Source of the DNA: Accumulibacter sp. | GTDB taxonomy: Bacteria; Pseudomonadota; Gammaproteobacteria; Burkholderiales; Rhodocyclaceae | Assembly (NCBI RefSeq): GCF_023806565.1 | Contig: NZ_JAMTDV010000037.1 | Location: 1 to 32,830 of the forward strand | DNA: 32,830 bases | Direction: 5' to 3' | Shown: positions 18,457 to 26,745 of the stretch, piece after piece | Numbering within the stretch: position 1 is the first letter of the stretch | How the letters are laid out: the number at the start of each line of letters is the position of its first letter | Notes under the pieces: generated by a model | What the model was told of the DNA's origin: nothing | The model's database searches: none | The model's input: the letters and a program-made list of their open reading frames with translations, nothing else | Position numbers and translations under genes: made by a program

Positions 18457-19218
18457 ATGTCCGAACACGATGCTGCCCACGCCCACCATGCTGGTCATGC
18501 TCACTGGGATACCAGTATCTGGCCGGCGATCATCAGCGTCGGCATTCTGGCCTGGAGTCTGGCCTTCAGTTTGCATTTCGTCTATCACCAGAGCTTCATG
18601 GCGTTGATCGCTTTCGGAATTGGCATCCCGCTGATCTTTGGTGGCGTCGCCGGTTGGACCGGCGAGGCGATGGGCACGGGAGAAGGTCTCGCCTACGGAG
18701 CGATGGGCTGGTTCATCCTCGCTGAAGCGATGATCTTCATGAGTTTCTTCGCGTACTACTGGTACATGCGCCTCTCGGCGCCGTCGTGGCCGCCGGCCGG
18801 GACTCCCCCATTGCCCGTGGTTTACCCCATTGTCATGACCATCGTGCTGGTCAGCTCGTCGATCACGATCCACATGGCCGAAGAGCATATGCATGACGGA
18901 AACCGATCGGCGTTCACCAGATGGCTGCTGCTGACCATGGCCCTGGGTCTCACCTTCCTTGGCATGTCGATCTACGAGTGGAGCCACCTGATCCACGAGG
19001 GTTTTACCATCGCCACCAATAGTTTCGGCACGGTCTTCTACTCGATCACCGGTCTGCATGGTTCGCACGTGATCGTCGGTCTGGGGATCTTTACCGCGGG
19101 ACTGTTCCCCGCGCTCAAAGGGAAGATTTCGAGCAGTTTCTGGCGTACGGCCAGCCTCTATTGGCACTTCGTGGACATCATTTGGTTCTTCGTCGTCTCT
19201 CAGGTTTACTTCTGGTAA
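18457..19218 (+). CDS. Heme-copper oxidase subunit III (COX3 family)
   Basis: A 253-residue seven-helix-type COX3. The N-terminus is histidine-rich (HDAAHAHHAGHAHW). Family motifs are present: LAEAMIFMSFFAYYWYMRL with the conserved helix-III glutamate, TGLHGSHVIVGLG, and the C-terminal LYWHFVDIIWFFVVSQVYFW. Subunit III stabilises subunit I and feeds protons to the D-path in oxidases. GGGAGGA at 18444-18450 is a strong ribosome-binding site. It is the first gene of the operon, an unusual position because cox3 usually follows cox2 and cox1. Its last 58 bases overlap the downstream SCO gene. Confidence 0.9.
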   Translation: MSEHDAAHAHHAGHAHWDTSIWPAIISVGILAWSLAFSLHFVYHQSFMALIAFGIGIPLIFGGVAGWTGEAMGTGEGLAYGAMGWFILAEAMIFMSFFAYYWYMRLSAPSWPPAGTPPLPVVYPIVMTIVLVSSSITIHMAEEHMHDGNRSAFTRWLLLTMALGLTFLGMSIYEWSHLIHEGFTIATNSFGTVFYSITGLHGSHVIVGLGIFTAGLFPALKGKISSSFWRTASLYWHFVDIIWFFVVSQVYFW

Positions 19219-20000
19219 CGTCTGCGGCGGTGGCGTTCGCTGTCAGTGAACCCACCCCGAACAGTACGCCAGATAGCTCGGTCATGCGTATCGACGAGCC
19301 GCAGTTCCTCGGCAGTCGTCTGAATGGTGCCGTGGAGTTGGTAGACAGCGACGGGCGCGCTTTCAGTTTGGCGCAGATGTTTGGCAAGCCGTTGATCCTG
19401 TTGCTTTCGTATTACGGCTGTGACGGCACCTGCCCGACGATGAATGGCGAGCTGGCGAAGGTGCTTGGCAAAATCGATCGCTTTCGTCTGGGCCGCGATT
19501 ACCGTGTTCTGACCGTCTCGTTCGACAGACGCGATTCGCCGGGAACGGCCGCGGAATTTCTCCGCAAGACGGGAGGATTGCCCGCTGCCTGGCGGGATGG
19601 CTGGCGGCACGCCATTCTCGCGGAGAAGGATATCCCGTCGTTTGTTGGAAGTATCGGTTTTCGCTTCTTCTGGTCCGATGGCGCGAAGGCCTTTCTTCAC
19701 CCGAACGTGCTGGTCTTTGTCACTCCGGAAGGTCGGGTGGCGCGGTATATCTACGGAACACGAATGGATGCGCGGACGATCGAGTTGGCACTTACCGACG
19801 CGGACTGGGAGCGCATATCGAATTCGACAGCTGTGTTTGACATGCTGACCGGTGCGTGCTTCAGCTACAACTATGAAGAAGGCAGGTATCAACTGAATTA
19901 CTCGCTAGTCGCGGGTGTGGGTTCTCTGCTCCTTGGTCTGAGTGTGATGGGTCTTGGGGTATGGGGTTATCGAAGGAAGATTGGGAGGTTGCATGAATAG
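19161..20000 (+). CDS. SCO1/SenC-family copper chaperone, with C-terminal membrane helix
   Basis: SCO proteins deliver copper to, or reduce thiols of, the CuA site of oxidase subunit II. The thioredoxin-like fold has C87 and C91 in YYGCDGTCPT and the copper-ligand histidine H180 in FLHPNV. The N-terminus (LVLRRLSGLLLVTSAAVAFA) is a signal peptide. Unlike most SCO proteins it ends in a second hydrophobic helix (about 248-270) followed by basic RRK. No ATG fits: TTG at 19161, or TTG at 19182, is the probable start, inside the cox3 3' end. The stop overlaps the cox2 start by eight bases. The placement between cox3 and cox2 fits CuA assembly of the cox2 product. Confidence 0.82.
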   Translation: MALRGHHLVLRRLSGLLLVTSAAVAFAVSEPTPNSTPDSSVMRIDEPQFLGSRLNGAVELVDSDGRAFSLAQMFGKPLILLLSYYGCDGTCPTMNGELAKVLGKIDRFRLGRDYRVLTVSFDRRDSPGTAAEFLRKTGGLPAAWRDGWRHAILAEKDIPSFVGSIGFRFFWSDGAKAFLHPNVLVFVTPEGRVARYIYGTRMDARTIELALTDADWERISNSTAVFDMLTGACFSYNYEEGRYQLNYSLVAGVGSLLLGLSVMGLGVWGYRRKIGRLHE

Positions 20001-20721
20001 GGCACTCAAGCACTGTGCGGCGGCGACGGTCATGGTGGTCGCTAGCGCCGGCGTGATGGCAGCCGGTTATGGCGATGCGCGCATCGTGGACCCGGCTCCC
20101 GGATGGGATCACCTTTGGCGCGAGGTGATCATCGACATCACGGTGATCGGCATTCTCTTTGCGCTGATGACCGCTTACTTCATCTGGCGCTATCGACGGG
20201 TGCCTGGGGGGCCGACGGTTGGCAGCGGCCCGACCCTCTCTACCGCCGCCGCGATTGGATGGGTGATCATCCCGGTTTTCGTCTTCATGGCGGATGACTT
20301 TTTCATCGCCGCCAATGGATGGGTGCTGTGGAATTCCTACCGGGACGTTCCTGCTGATCGCCTCGAAATTCAGCTTGAATCGGGCATGTACAGTTGGGAC
20401 TACACCTATCCCAATGGCGCCCACACGCAGAATCAGCTGATAGTCCCTGCCGGGAAGCCGATTCTGTTGCGCATGACGAGTCGCGACACTCTTCACAACC
20501 ATTTCATTCCGGATTTCCGGGTCAAGGAAGACTCGATGCCGGGCCGCGTAACCTATCTTTGGTTCCTGCCCAAGGAAGCGGGAAAGGAGCATATCGTGAC
20601 CTGCGCTGCGTACTGCGGAGTGATGCACTCGTACATGGCGGGACGCGTGATCGTGAAGACGCCGGAAGAGTTCAAGGCATGGTATGAGGCCAGCGGCACC
20701 GCGGCCAAGAAGAGCAGTTGA
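19993..20721 (+). CDS. Heme-copper oxidase subunit II with CuA site
   Basis: A 242-residue subunit II: signal peptide (about 1-24), two membrane helices (about 44-66 and 86-106) and a periplasmic cupredoxin domain. The CuA ligands are H168 in TLHNHF and C204, C208, H212 and M215 in CAAYCGVMHSYM. There is no fused cytochrome c domain. The usual CAEYCG/CSEICG glutamate, which gives a CuA backbone ligand and a Mg side-chain ligand, is alanine (A206). A GGGAGG site precedes ATG 19993, which overlaps the SCO gene by eight bases. Twenty bases separate it from the cox1 ATG. Confidence 0.9.
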   Translation: MNRALKHCAAATVMVVASAGVMAAGYGDARIVDPAPGWDHLWREVIIDITVIGILFALMTAYFIWRYRRVPGGPTVGSGPTLSTAAAIGWVIIPVFVFMADDFFIAANGWVLWNSYRDVPADRLEIQLESGMYSWDYTYPNGAHTQNQLIVPAGKPILLRMTSRDTLHNHFIPDFRVKEDSMPGRVTYLWFLPKEAGKEHIVTCAAYCGVMHSYMAGRVIVKTPEEFKAWYEASGTAAKKSS

Positions 20722-20741
20722 GTGACGGGAGGATATGGGAC

Positions 20742-22313
20742 ATGAACCTCAAGGAATGGATTTTCACCACGGACCACAAGCGGGTCGGAGTGCTCTACCT
20801 GATCGGCTCGATTGCGGCTTTCATCGTCGCCGGAGTCATGGCGCTGCTGATGCGCATCGAGCTTTCATCGATCGGCCCCACGATCACCAACAATCCTTCC
20901 AGCTATAACGTCTGGCTTTACGCACATGGCGCGGTAATGATTCTCGGTTTCCAGATTCCGGCTCTCACCGGATTCTTTGCCAATTTCTGCATTCCGTTGA
21001 TGATTGGCGCCAAGGATGTCGCGTTTCCGCGCGTGAACGCATTGTCTGTATGGCTGTTCTACGTCGGCGTGATTCTCGCGCTGTTGACGTTCTTCATCCC
21101 GGATCCGCCGGATGTCATGTGGACCGGCTATCCCCCGTATTCGACCATAACTACGGGCAACACCGCGTTATATACCTTCACGGTGCTGGTCCTCGGTTTC
21201 GCCTCGATCCTGGGAGGAGTCAACTTCCTGACTACCATTGCGTACATGCGCGCCCCGGGCCTGACCTGGAACAAGCTGAACATCTTCGTCTGGTGCGTCG
21301 TCGGGGCGTTCATCCTCCAGCTGATTTTCGTTCCGGTGTTGGGGACGGCGGTTACTCTGATCAGCATGGACAAGTATCTGGGGACACATTTCTTTGACCC
21401 GACGCAGGGAGGCGATGTCCTGACCTACCAGAACCTGTTCTGGTTCTATTCGCATCCCGCCGTGTACGTGATCTTCCTGCCGTTCTTCGGTGTCCTGTTC
21501 GAGATCGTCGCGACCTTCGCCAAGAACAAGGTGTTCAATTACAAGGCGGCGGTTTATGGGGGCATCTTCGGAATCGTCCTGTTGGCCGGGGAAGTCTGGG
21601 TCCATCACCTGTATGTCTCGGGAATGGTTGATTGGATCCGCGTTGGCCAGATGGTGACGACATTGCTGATCTCGGTTCCGGTCGGCCTGATGCTGATCAG
21701 TCTGGTGGGAACGCTGTACAAGGGTTCAATCACCTTCGAAACCCCCATGCTCTATGCGCTTGGCGTGCTCTTTCTGTTCCTGATCGGCGGCTTGACGGGA
21801 ATTCCGCTTGCCGTTACCTCGTTGACCGTGCATCTTGCCCGCAGCTACTACGTGGTCGGTCATTTCCATTACGTGATGGCCGTCGCCGGAACGTTCTCCA
21901 TTTTCGCGGGAGTCTACTACTGGTTTCCGAAGATGACCGGCAAGATGTACAACGAGTTCTGGGGAAAATTGGGCTTCTGGGTTACCTTCGTGGGAACCAA
22001 TATCGTCTTCTGGACGATGATGGACATCGGCGTAAAGGGGATGCCGCGCCGCTATTACGACTACTCGCAGTTTCCCCAATTCGAAGGTGCCCACCAACTG
22101 ATGACGATTGGCGCGGTCATTCTCGGCATCGGTTTCGCGATCGCTCTGCTCAACTGGATCATCGGCGCGATCAAGGGTCGTCCGGCCGGTAACAACCCGT
22201 GGGGTTCGATGTCGCTCGAATGGACGACGGTTTCTCCGCCGCCGCACGGTAACTGGCCGACACCGCCAGCAGTGGGTGCTGAGTGGACGCCGTACGCTTA
22301 CGGCAAGAGTTGA
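20742..22313 (+). CDS. Heme-copper oxidase subunit I, divergent A-type (YS motif, no K-channel lysine)
   Basis: The 523-residue catalytic subunit has all metal ligands: low-spin haem H62 and H376, high-spin haem H374, CuB H238, H288 and H289, and the cross-linking tyrosine Y242 in SHPAVY. D-path residues N81, D92 and N99 are conserved. The helix-VI glutamate of GHPEVY is absent and YS (236-237) stands instead, the A2-subtype feature. In ungapped alignment with bovine COX1 from the HH pair, K319 becomes M317 and T316 becomes V314, and the Mg ligands H368/D369 become A366/R367. E284 lies four residues before H288. ATG 20742 follows GGGAGG (20728-20733); an upstream GTG at 20718 is less likely. 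It may reduce O2, or another substrate such as NO. Confidence 0.9.
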   Translation: MNLKEWIFTTDHKRVGVLYLIGSIAAFIVAGVMALLMRIELSSIGPTITNNPSSYNVWLYAHGAVMILGFQIPALTGFFANFCIPLMIGAKDVAFPRVNALSVWLFYVGVILALLTFFIPDPPDVMWTGYPPYSTITTGNTALYTFTVLVLGFASILGGVNFLTTIAYMRAPGLTWNKLNIFVWCVVGAFILQLIFVPVLGTAVTLISMDKYLGTHFFDPTQGGDVLTYQNLFWFYSHPAVYVIFLPFFGVLFEIVATFAKNKVFNYKAAVYGGIFGIVLLAGEVWVHHLYVSGMVDWIRVGQMVTTLLISVPVGLMLISLVGTLYKGSITFETPMLYALGVLFLFLIGGLTGIPLAVTSLTVHLARSYYVVGHFHYVMAVAGTFSIFAGVYYWFPKMTGKMYNEFWGKLGFWVTFVGTNIVFWTMMDIGVKGMPRRYYDYSQFPQFEGAHQLMTIGAVILGIGFAIALLNWIIGAIKGRPAGNNPWGSMSLEWTTVSPPPHGNWPTPPAVGAEWTPYAYGKS

Positions 22314-22335
22314 GCACTTTCCGCTTGAAGTCCTC

Positions 22336-22358
22336 GGGGCGCCTGCGGGCGCCCTTTC
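22336..22358 (+). terminator. Hairpin after cox1, possible weak terminator or attenuator
   Basis: GGGCGC (22337-22342) and GCGCCC (22349-22354) form a six-pair GC stem with a six-base loop, followed by TTTC. The T-run is short, so termination would be partial. It lies between cox1 and the second SCO gene and may lower expression of the downstream assembly genes or stabilise the upstream mRNA. Confidence 0.45.
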
Positions 22359-22389
22359 AGTTCATTGCCAAGGAAATGAAGCACCGCGA

Positions 22390-23031
22390 ATGAGCAAACG
22401 GCTATGGGCAATGACGGCACTTGGCGGTCTGCTGATCGCGCTGCTTGCCTCTGCATTGATCTGGCGCTCGCTGCCGTCGCGACAGGCGCCGGCCGTCGAT
22501 CCGGCGAAGCCGCAGCTGTCGGCGGCAACCGTGTTTCCCGAGGAACAATCACTGCCGGCCTTTTCGCTGCAGAGCGAGGGGGACGCCTTTGACAATCGCT
22601 CGTTGGCCGGACACTGGACGCTGCTCTTCTTTGGCTATACTTCGTGCCCGGACGTCTGTCCGGCAACGCTGCTCCTGCTCAAGGAGTTCAAGAGCTCTCT
22701 TCTGCAACGCGGGCTCGTTCCGCCGCGAGTGGTGATGGTATCGGTAGACCCGAACCGTGATACTCCCAACGTCCTGAAACGCTATACGAGTGCATTTGAT
22801 GCGAACTTTGTTGGTGTTACGGGCAGCGAGAAAGCACTGTCTCCACTCGCCGAGACGCTCGGTGTCTATTACCGGCGTCAGCCCCAGGAAGGTGGGAGCA
22901 GCTACGTTGTCGATCATTCCGCGGGAATCTATCTCGTCAGCCCACGCGGCCGCGTCCGTGCGGTATTCTTGCCGCCGCATGACCTGCAGTCGATGTTGCA
23001 CGACTACGCCGCGCTGACGGTCGCTGGCTGA
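22390..23031 (+). CDS. SCO1/SenC-family copper chaperone (second copy)
   Basis: A 213-residue membrane-anchored SCO protein of the common architecture: N-terminal anchor helix (about 5-26), then a thioredoxin fold with C86 and C90 in YTSCPDVCPAT, the VSVDPNRDTP block, and the copper-ligand histidine H176 in YVVDHSAG. Unlike the SCO gene between cox3 and cox2 it has no C-terminal helix, and the two are clearly different subfamilies. It starts 76 bases after cox1, behind a hairpin, and is followed by ctaB. The probable role is CuA or CuB assembly. The ATG at 22390 fits the anchor. Confidence 0.9.
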   Translation: MSKRLWAMTALGGLLIALLASALIWRSLPSRQAPAVDPAKPQLSAATVFPEEQSLPAFSLQSEGDAFDNRSLAGHWTLLFFGYTSCPDVCPATLLLLKEFKSSLLQRGLVPPRVVMVSVDPNRDTPNVLKRYTSAFDANFVGVTGSEKALSPLAETLGVYYRRQPQEGGSSYVVDHSAGIYLVSPRGRVRAVFLPPHDLQSMLHDYAALTVAG

Positions 23032-23070
23032 ACAAGGCGGGCACCGCCGGCCCGAACACGAAGGTACTTG

Positions 23071-23967
23071 ATGATGATTGCGATTTCACAAATTTTGCAG
23101 AGCACTGCGGTGCGGGCGCGTGCTTTCGGCGCGATGACCAAGCCTCGGGTAATTTCACTGATCGTCTTCTGTGCAGGCATCGGCATGTTCCTTGCCTCGC
23201 CCGGGCCGGTGCCACTGCAGATTCTGATTGCGGGGATGCTTGGCATTGCACTCGTAGCCGGTGCGGCGGCTGCCGTCAATTGTCTGATCGAAGAACACAT
23301 CGACTCGCAAATGGCACGGACGCGAGCCCGGCCGCTGCCAAGAGGCGAGGTGGGGGCGTTCGAGACCTTCTTTTTCTCCGGCGTCCTCGGCGGAGTGGGT
23401 CTGTCCCTCCTCTATCGCCTGGTCAATCCACTGACCATGTGGCTGACGCTGGCGACCTTCGTCGGCTACGCGGTGATCTACACGCTCTATCTCAAGCCAA
23501 GAACCCCGCAGAACATCGTGATCGGTGGCGCTGCCGGGGCGATGCCGCCCGTACTCGGCTGGGCCGCGGTGACCGGTGAAGTGCCGGCCGAAGCCTGGCT
23601 GCTGTTCCTCATCATTTTGCTCTGGACGCCGCCTCACTTCTGGGCTCTCGCCTGCTACCGCTGCGCCGACTACGCCAGGTCAGGGCTGCCCATGTTGCCG
23701 GTGACCCGTGGCATACCTTTCACTTGCCGGCACAGTCTGCTCTACGTCGTCCTGCTGACCATTGCGACTGTCCTGCCATACACCCTTGGTATGAGCGGCC
23801 CCTGGTATCTGGTCGCTGCCCTGATTCTCGATTCGATCTTTCTCGTCTACAGTGTCACTCTGTGGCGCAACTACAGTGACAAGCTGGCGAGGTTGACCTT
23901 TCGCTATTCGATCCTCTACCTGACATTGCTATTCGCATCACTGCTGGCCGATCACTTCCTGCACTGA
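23071..23967 (+). CDS. ctaB: Protoheme IX farnesyltransferase (heme O synthase)
   Basis: CtaB/CyoE farnesylates haem B to haem O, needed for haem O/A oxidases. The 298-residue membrane prenyltransferase of the UbiA superfamily has [16 protein letters not shown], the allylic-diphosphate motif region [21 protein letters not shown] (N and the acidic cluster, about 72-92, spread over more than one turn), [20 protein letters not shown] and the second motif [14 protein letters not shown]. Starts at ATG 23071 or 23074 are equivalent; AAGG at 23061-23064 serves the first. No ctaA (heme A synthase) is in the window, so the final haem type is unknown. Its 3' end overlaps convergent mpl by 30 bases. Confidence 0.92.
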   Translation: MMIAISQILQSTAVRARAFGAMTKPRVISLIVFCAGIGMFLASPGPVPLQILIAGMLGIALVAGAAAAVNCLIEEHIDSQMARTRARPLPRGEVGAFETFFFSGVLGGVGLSLLYRLVNPLTMWLTLATFVGYAVIYTLYLKPRTPQNIVIGGAAGAMPPVLGWAAVTGEVPAEAWLLFLIILLWTPPHFWALACYRCADYARSGLPMLPVTRGIPFTCRHSLLYVVLLTIATVLPYTLGMSGPWYLVAALILDSIFLVYSVTLWRNYSDKLARLTFRYSILYLTLLFASLLADHFLH

Positions 23968-25329
23968 GCTTTCGGCGGCAAGCGCCGCCAGCAGCTTCTC
24001 GTGGATGCCGCCAAAGCTCCCATTGCTCATCACCAGGACTTGATCTCCCGCGCTCGCACTTGCAGCAATGCGTGCCACCAAACGGTCAAGCTGATCGTCG
24101 ACGACAGCCTTCTCCCCCAATGGCGAAAGCACCTCCGCCGCGTTCCAGCCGAGGTTCGCCGCATAGCAGAAAATCTGGGTGGCATCGCCGAGACTGCCGG
24201 GCAAAGAGGCCTTCATCACTCCCAGTTTCATGGTGTTGGAACGTGGCTCGAGAACTGCGAGGATGCGGGCGCTGCCCACTTTGCTGCGCAGACCGGCGAG
24301 AGTCTTTGCAATCGCCGTGGGATGGTGCGCGAAGTCGTCGTAAACGTCGACGCCGGCTGCACTGCCCCGGAGTTCGAGGCGCCGCTTGACGCTCTTGAAT
24401 CGTGCCAATGCGTTCAGGCTTCGGGCAAACGGCACCCCCGCGTGGCGCGCGGCGAGCAGTGCCGCCACCGCATTGTTGCGATTGTGTTCGCCCGTTAGGC
24501 CCCAGCGAACGCTGCCGATCGCTTCCTGGCCGCAGAGCAATTGCAACGACCCATCGGCGTCGTTGCCGGTCGCTCGCCAGCCAGCGGCGTCGTTGAAGCG
24601 CTCGACCTGAGTCCAGCAGCCACGCGCCAGGACGCGTTCGAGGCTGCTTTCGGCGGCGTTGGAGACGACCAGACCCTGGCTCGGCAGCGTGCGCACGAGG
24701 TGGTGAAACTGCGTCTCGATCGCGCCAAGGTCAGGGAAGATGTCCGCATGATCGAATTCGAGATTGTTCAGGATGGCGGTTCGCGGACGGTAGTGGATGA
24801 ACTTGGAGCGCTTGTCGCAGAAAGCCGTGTCGTACTCGTCGGCTTCAATGACGAAAAATGGAGAATCCGTGCTGATGCCGGAAAGCCGCGCCGAAACTCC
24901 AAAGTTCAGCGGTACGCCACCCACCAGGAAAGCGGGACTCAAGCCCGCGTCCTCGAGGATCCACGCCAGCATCGCCGAGACGGTGGTCTTGCCGTGGGTT
25001 CCCGCCACAGCCATCACCCAGCGCCCACGGAGAATGTGCTCCGCGAGCCACTGTGGCCCGGAAACGAATGGCAGACCTCGATCCAGGATCGCTTCGAGCA
25101 AGGGGTTCCCGCGCGAAATCGCGTTACCTACCACGTAGCAGTCGGGCTCGAAGGCAGTCTGCGCAGCGTCGTAGCCTTCGATGAACTCGATTTCGGCGGT
25201 CATGAGCTGCGTGCTCATCGGCGGGTAGATGCCGCTGTCGCAACCCGTTACCCGATGTCCCGCAGCTCGCGCCAGTAGCGCCAAGCCTGCCATGAAGGTG
25301 CCGCCAATGCCGAGAATGTGAATGTGCAT
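23938..25329 (-). CDS. mpl: UDP-N-acetylmuramate:L-alanyl-gamma-D-glutamyl-meso-diaminopimelate ligase
   Basis: Mpl reattaches recycled murein tripeptide to UDP-MurNAc, saving cell-wall material. The 463-residue protein has the Mur ligase plan: N-terminal Rossmann-like domain starting [20 protein letters not shown] loop GTHGKTT (110-116), central motifs [10 protein letters not shown] and [22 protein letters not shown], and the C-terminal [12 protein letters not shown] and [12 protein letters not shown] blocks. I chose ATG 25329 because it gives the family N-terminus; the frame stays open far upstream, but that portion is antisense to the divergent gene at 25441. Convergent 30-base overlap with ctaB. 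Confidence 0.96.
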   Translation of the reverse strand: MHIHILGIGGTFMAGLALLARAAGHRVTGCDSGIYPPMSTQLMTAEIEFIEGYDAAQTAFEPDCYVVGNAISRGNPLLEAILDRGLPFVSGPQWLAEHILRGRWVMAVAGTHGKTTVSAMLAWILEDAGLSPAFLVGGVPLNFGVSARLSGISTDSPFFVIEADEYDTAFCDKRSKFIHYRPRTAILNNLEFDHADIFPDLGAIETQFHHLVRTLPSQGLVVSNAAESSLERVLARGCWTQVERFNDAAGWRATGNDADGSLQLLCGQEAIGSVRWGLTGEHNRNNAVAALLAARHAGVPFARSLNALARFKSVKRRLELRGSAAGVDVYDDFAHHPTAIAKTLAGLRSKVGSARILAVLEPRSNTMKLGVMKASLPGSLGDATQIFCYAANLGWNAAEVLSPLGEKAVVDDQLDRLVARIAASASAGDQVLVMSNGSFGGIHEKLLAALAAESSVQEVIGQQ

Positions 25330-25440
25330 GTACCGAATCCAAGTTAGAATCAGCGCGATCAGACGCGATTGTACCCCTGCCTGCGTCGCCGGGCGCCTTG
25401 CACGAAGTGCGCCTTCTCCGGAACACTTCAGGATGGATCG

Positions 25441-26049
25441 ATGAGCCGCCGCCCGGAACGCTCCCGCAAGTCCCAGCAGCGGACCCGAATTGCCACCCTG
25501 GCGGCCCGATTGCTGACCGAGGACGGCATTGGCGATCCGGCGATGGCCAAGCGCAAGGCGGCACGCCGACTCGGCCTGCCGGAAACCGCGGCAATGCCGG
25601 ACGACAGCGAGGTGCATGGCGAATTGCGGATTTACCAGCGTCTGTTCCACGAGGACGAGCAGCAGGCAAGGAGCATCCGTCTGCTGCGCGCTGCCGCTCG
25701 CTTGATGGCCATGATGCGTCGCTTCAACCCCTATCTGACCGGTTCGGTGCTCGACGGGACCGCCGGACGTTTTGCCGAGATCGACATTCAGTTGTTCCCG
25801 GATAGTGCCAAGGACGTCGAGATCTTCCTGCTCAACGAGCGCATCGAGTACCGTCACAGCCGGCCGCGCAGTGAGCGTGCGGAAGCGGTCCTGACGATAG
25901 TCGGCGAGGAAGCGGTGGCCAACCTGGTCATCTATCCGCGTGAAGACGAGCGGCTGAATTTCCGGACGCGGGACGGGCAAGTCCGGGAGCGCGCCCGCCT
26001 CGAAACCGTTGAAAAACTGCTGGCAGAGAGCGCACCACCTGCCCGGTAA
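25441..26049 (+). CDS. Conserved protein of unknown function, nucleotidyltransferase-like core
   Basis: A 202-residue soluble protein with no signal or membrane helix. The N-terminal third is basic and helical (ARLLTEDGIGDPAMAKRKAARRLG). The central segment FNPYLTGSVLDGTAGRFAEI, followed by DIQLFPDSAKDVEIFLL, has the GS-plus-spaced-acidic look of minimal nucleotidyltransferase folds, where GS helps bind the triphosphate; this is a resemblance, not a firm assignment. It is divergent from mpl, with 111 bases between the two starts, so the pair may share a regulatory region. The ATG at 25441 is the first good start. Confidence 0.7.
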   Translation: MSRRPERSRKSQQRTRIATLAARLLTEDGIGDPAMAKRKAARRLGLPETAAMPDDSEVHGELRIYQRLFHEDEQQARSIRLLRAAARLMAMMRRFNPYLTGSVLDGTAGRFAEIDIQLFPDSAKDVEIFLLNERIEYRHSRPRSERAEAVLTIVGEEAVANLVIYPREDERLNFRTRDGQVRERARLETVEKLLAESAPPAR

Positions 26050-26177
26050 GCTGACGTGTCCGGCTGGTGATCGCCCCGCCTCGCTGCGCACTGCCTGGCT
26101 AACGGCAGCGCGAATTGCCCCAAGCCTGGTACGCTGTTGCTGGACAAGATGCCGTCATTTGCTGCAAACTTGAGGCC

Positions 26178-26663
26178 ATGAGGAAGCAAACTTCGTCGAA
26201 AACCGGCAACACACCCAACCCGCCGGAATTGCTCGTGGTGCACGGACCCAATCTCAATTTGCTCGGCACGCGCGAACCGAAGCATTACGGTACGCGCACA
26301 CTGGCGGAGATCAATCTGGCGCTGGCGCATCGTGCCGATGCTGCGGGAGTGCACCTGGAAGCCTTCCAGAGCAACCACGAGGGAGCCCTGATCGAACGGG
26401 TTCATGCCGCACGCGCACAGGGAGTGCGCTACCTGATCATCAATCCCGCCGCCTACACGCATACCAGCATTGCCCTGCGCGATGCGCTGGCCGCTACGGA
26501 GATTCCCTTCGTCGAAGTCCATCTGTCAAACGTGCATGCCCGCGAGCCGTTTCGCCGGCAGTCGTACTTCTCCGATCTGGCGATTGGGGTGATCAGCGGG
26601 TTGGGCAGCGAGGGTTACCTGCTGGCGCTCGAATATTTATTGAGCCGGATCGCCGCGGAGTAA
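26178..26663 (+). CDS. aroQ: 3-dehydroquinate dehydratase, type II
   Basis: AroQ converts 3-dehydroquinate to 3-dehydroshikimate in aromatic amino acid synthesis; type II enzymes are small dodecamers. The 161-residue protein has [17 protein letters not shown] with the catalytic tyrosine on the flexible lid loop, the [14 protein letters not shown] block, [16 protein letters not shown] and the substrate-binding [19 protein letters not shown]. It has about 15 extra residues at the N-terminus. ATG 26178 has GAGG at 26172-26175; an upstream in-frame ATG at 26115 would add a non-conserved extension. It sits ahead of accB, the frequent aroQ-accB-accC order. Confidence 0.95.
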   Translation: MRKQTSSKTGNTPNPPELLVVHGPNLNLLGTREPKHYGTRTLAEINLALAHRADAAGVHLEAFQSNHEGALIERVHAARAQGVRYLIINPAAYTHTSIALRDALAATEIPFVEVHLSNVHAREPFRRQSYFSDLAIGVISGLGSEGYLLALEYLLSRIAAE

Positions 26664-26745
26664 GTCTGCTGGCCAGATGCGTGCCCTGTCCGGCGACCGC
26701 TCTGGGCTTGATCCGCACACAACAACGACCACCCGGAGTGAGTAC

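Noticed and set aside
25330-26091. Upstream extension of mpl in the same frame
   Set aside because: It would overlap the divergent gene at 25441 and adds residues that Mpl proteins lack; [10 protein letters not shown] at 25329 is the family start.
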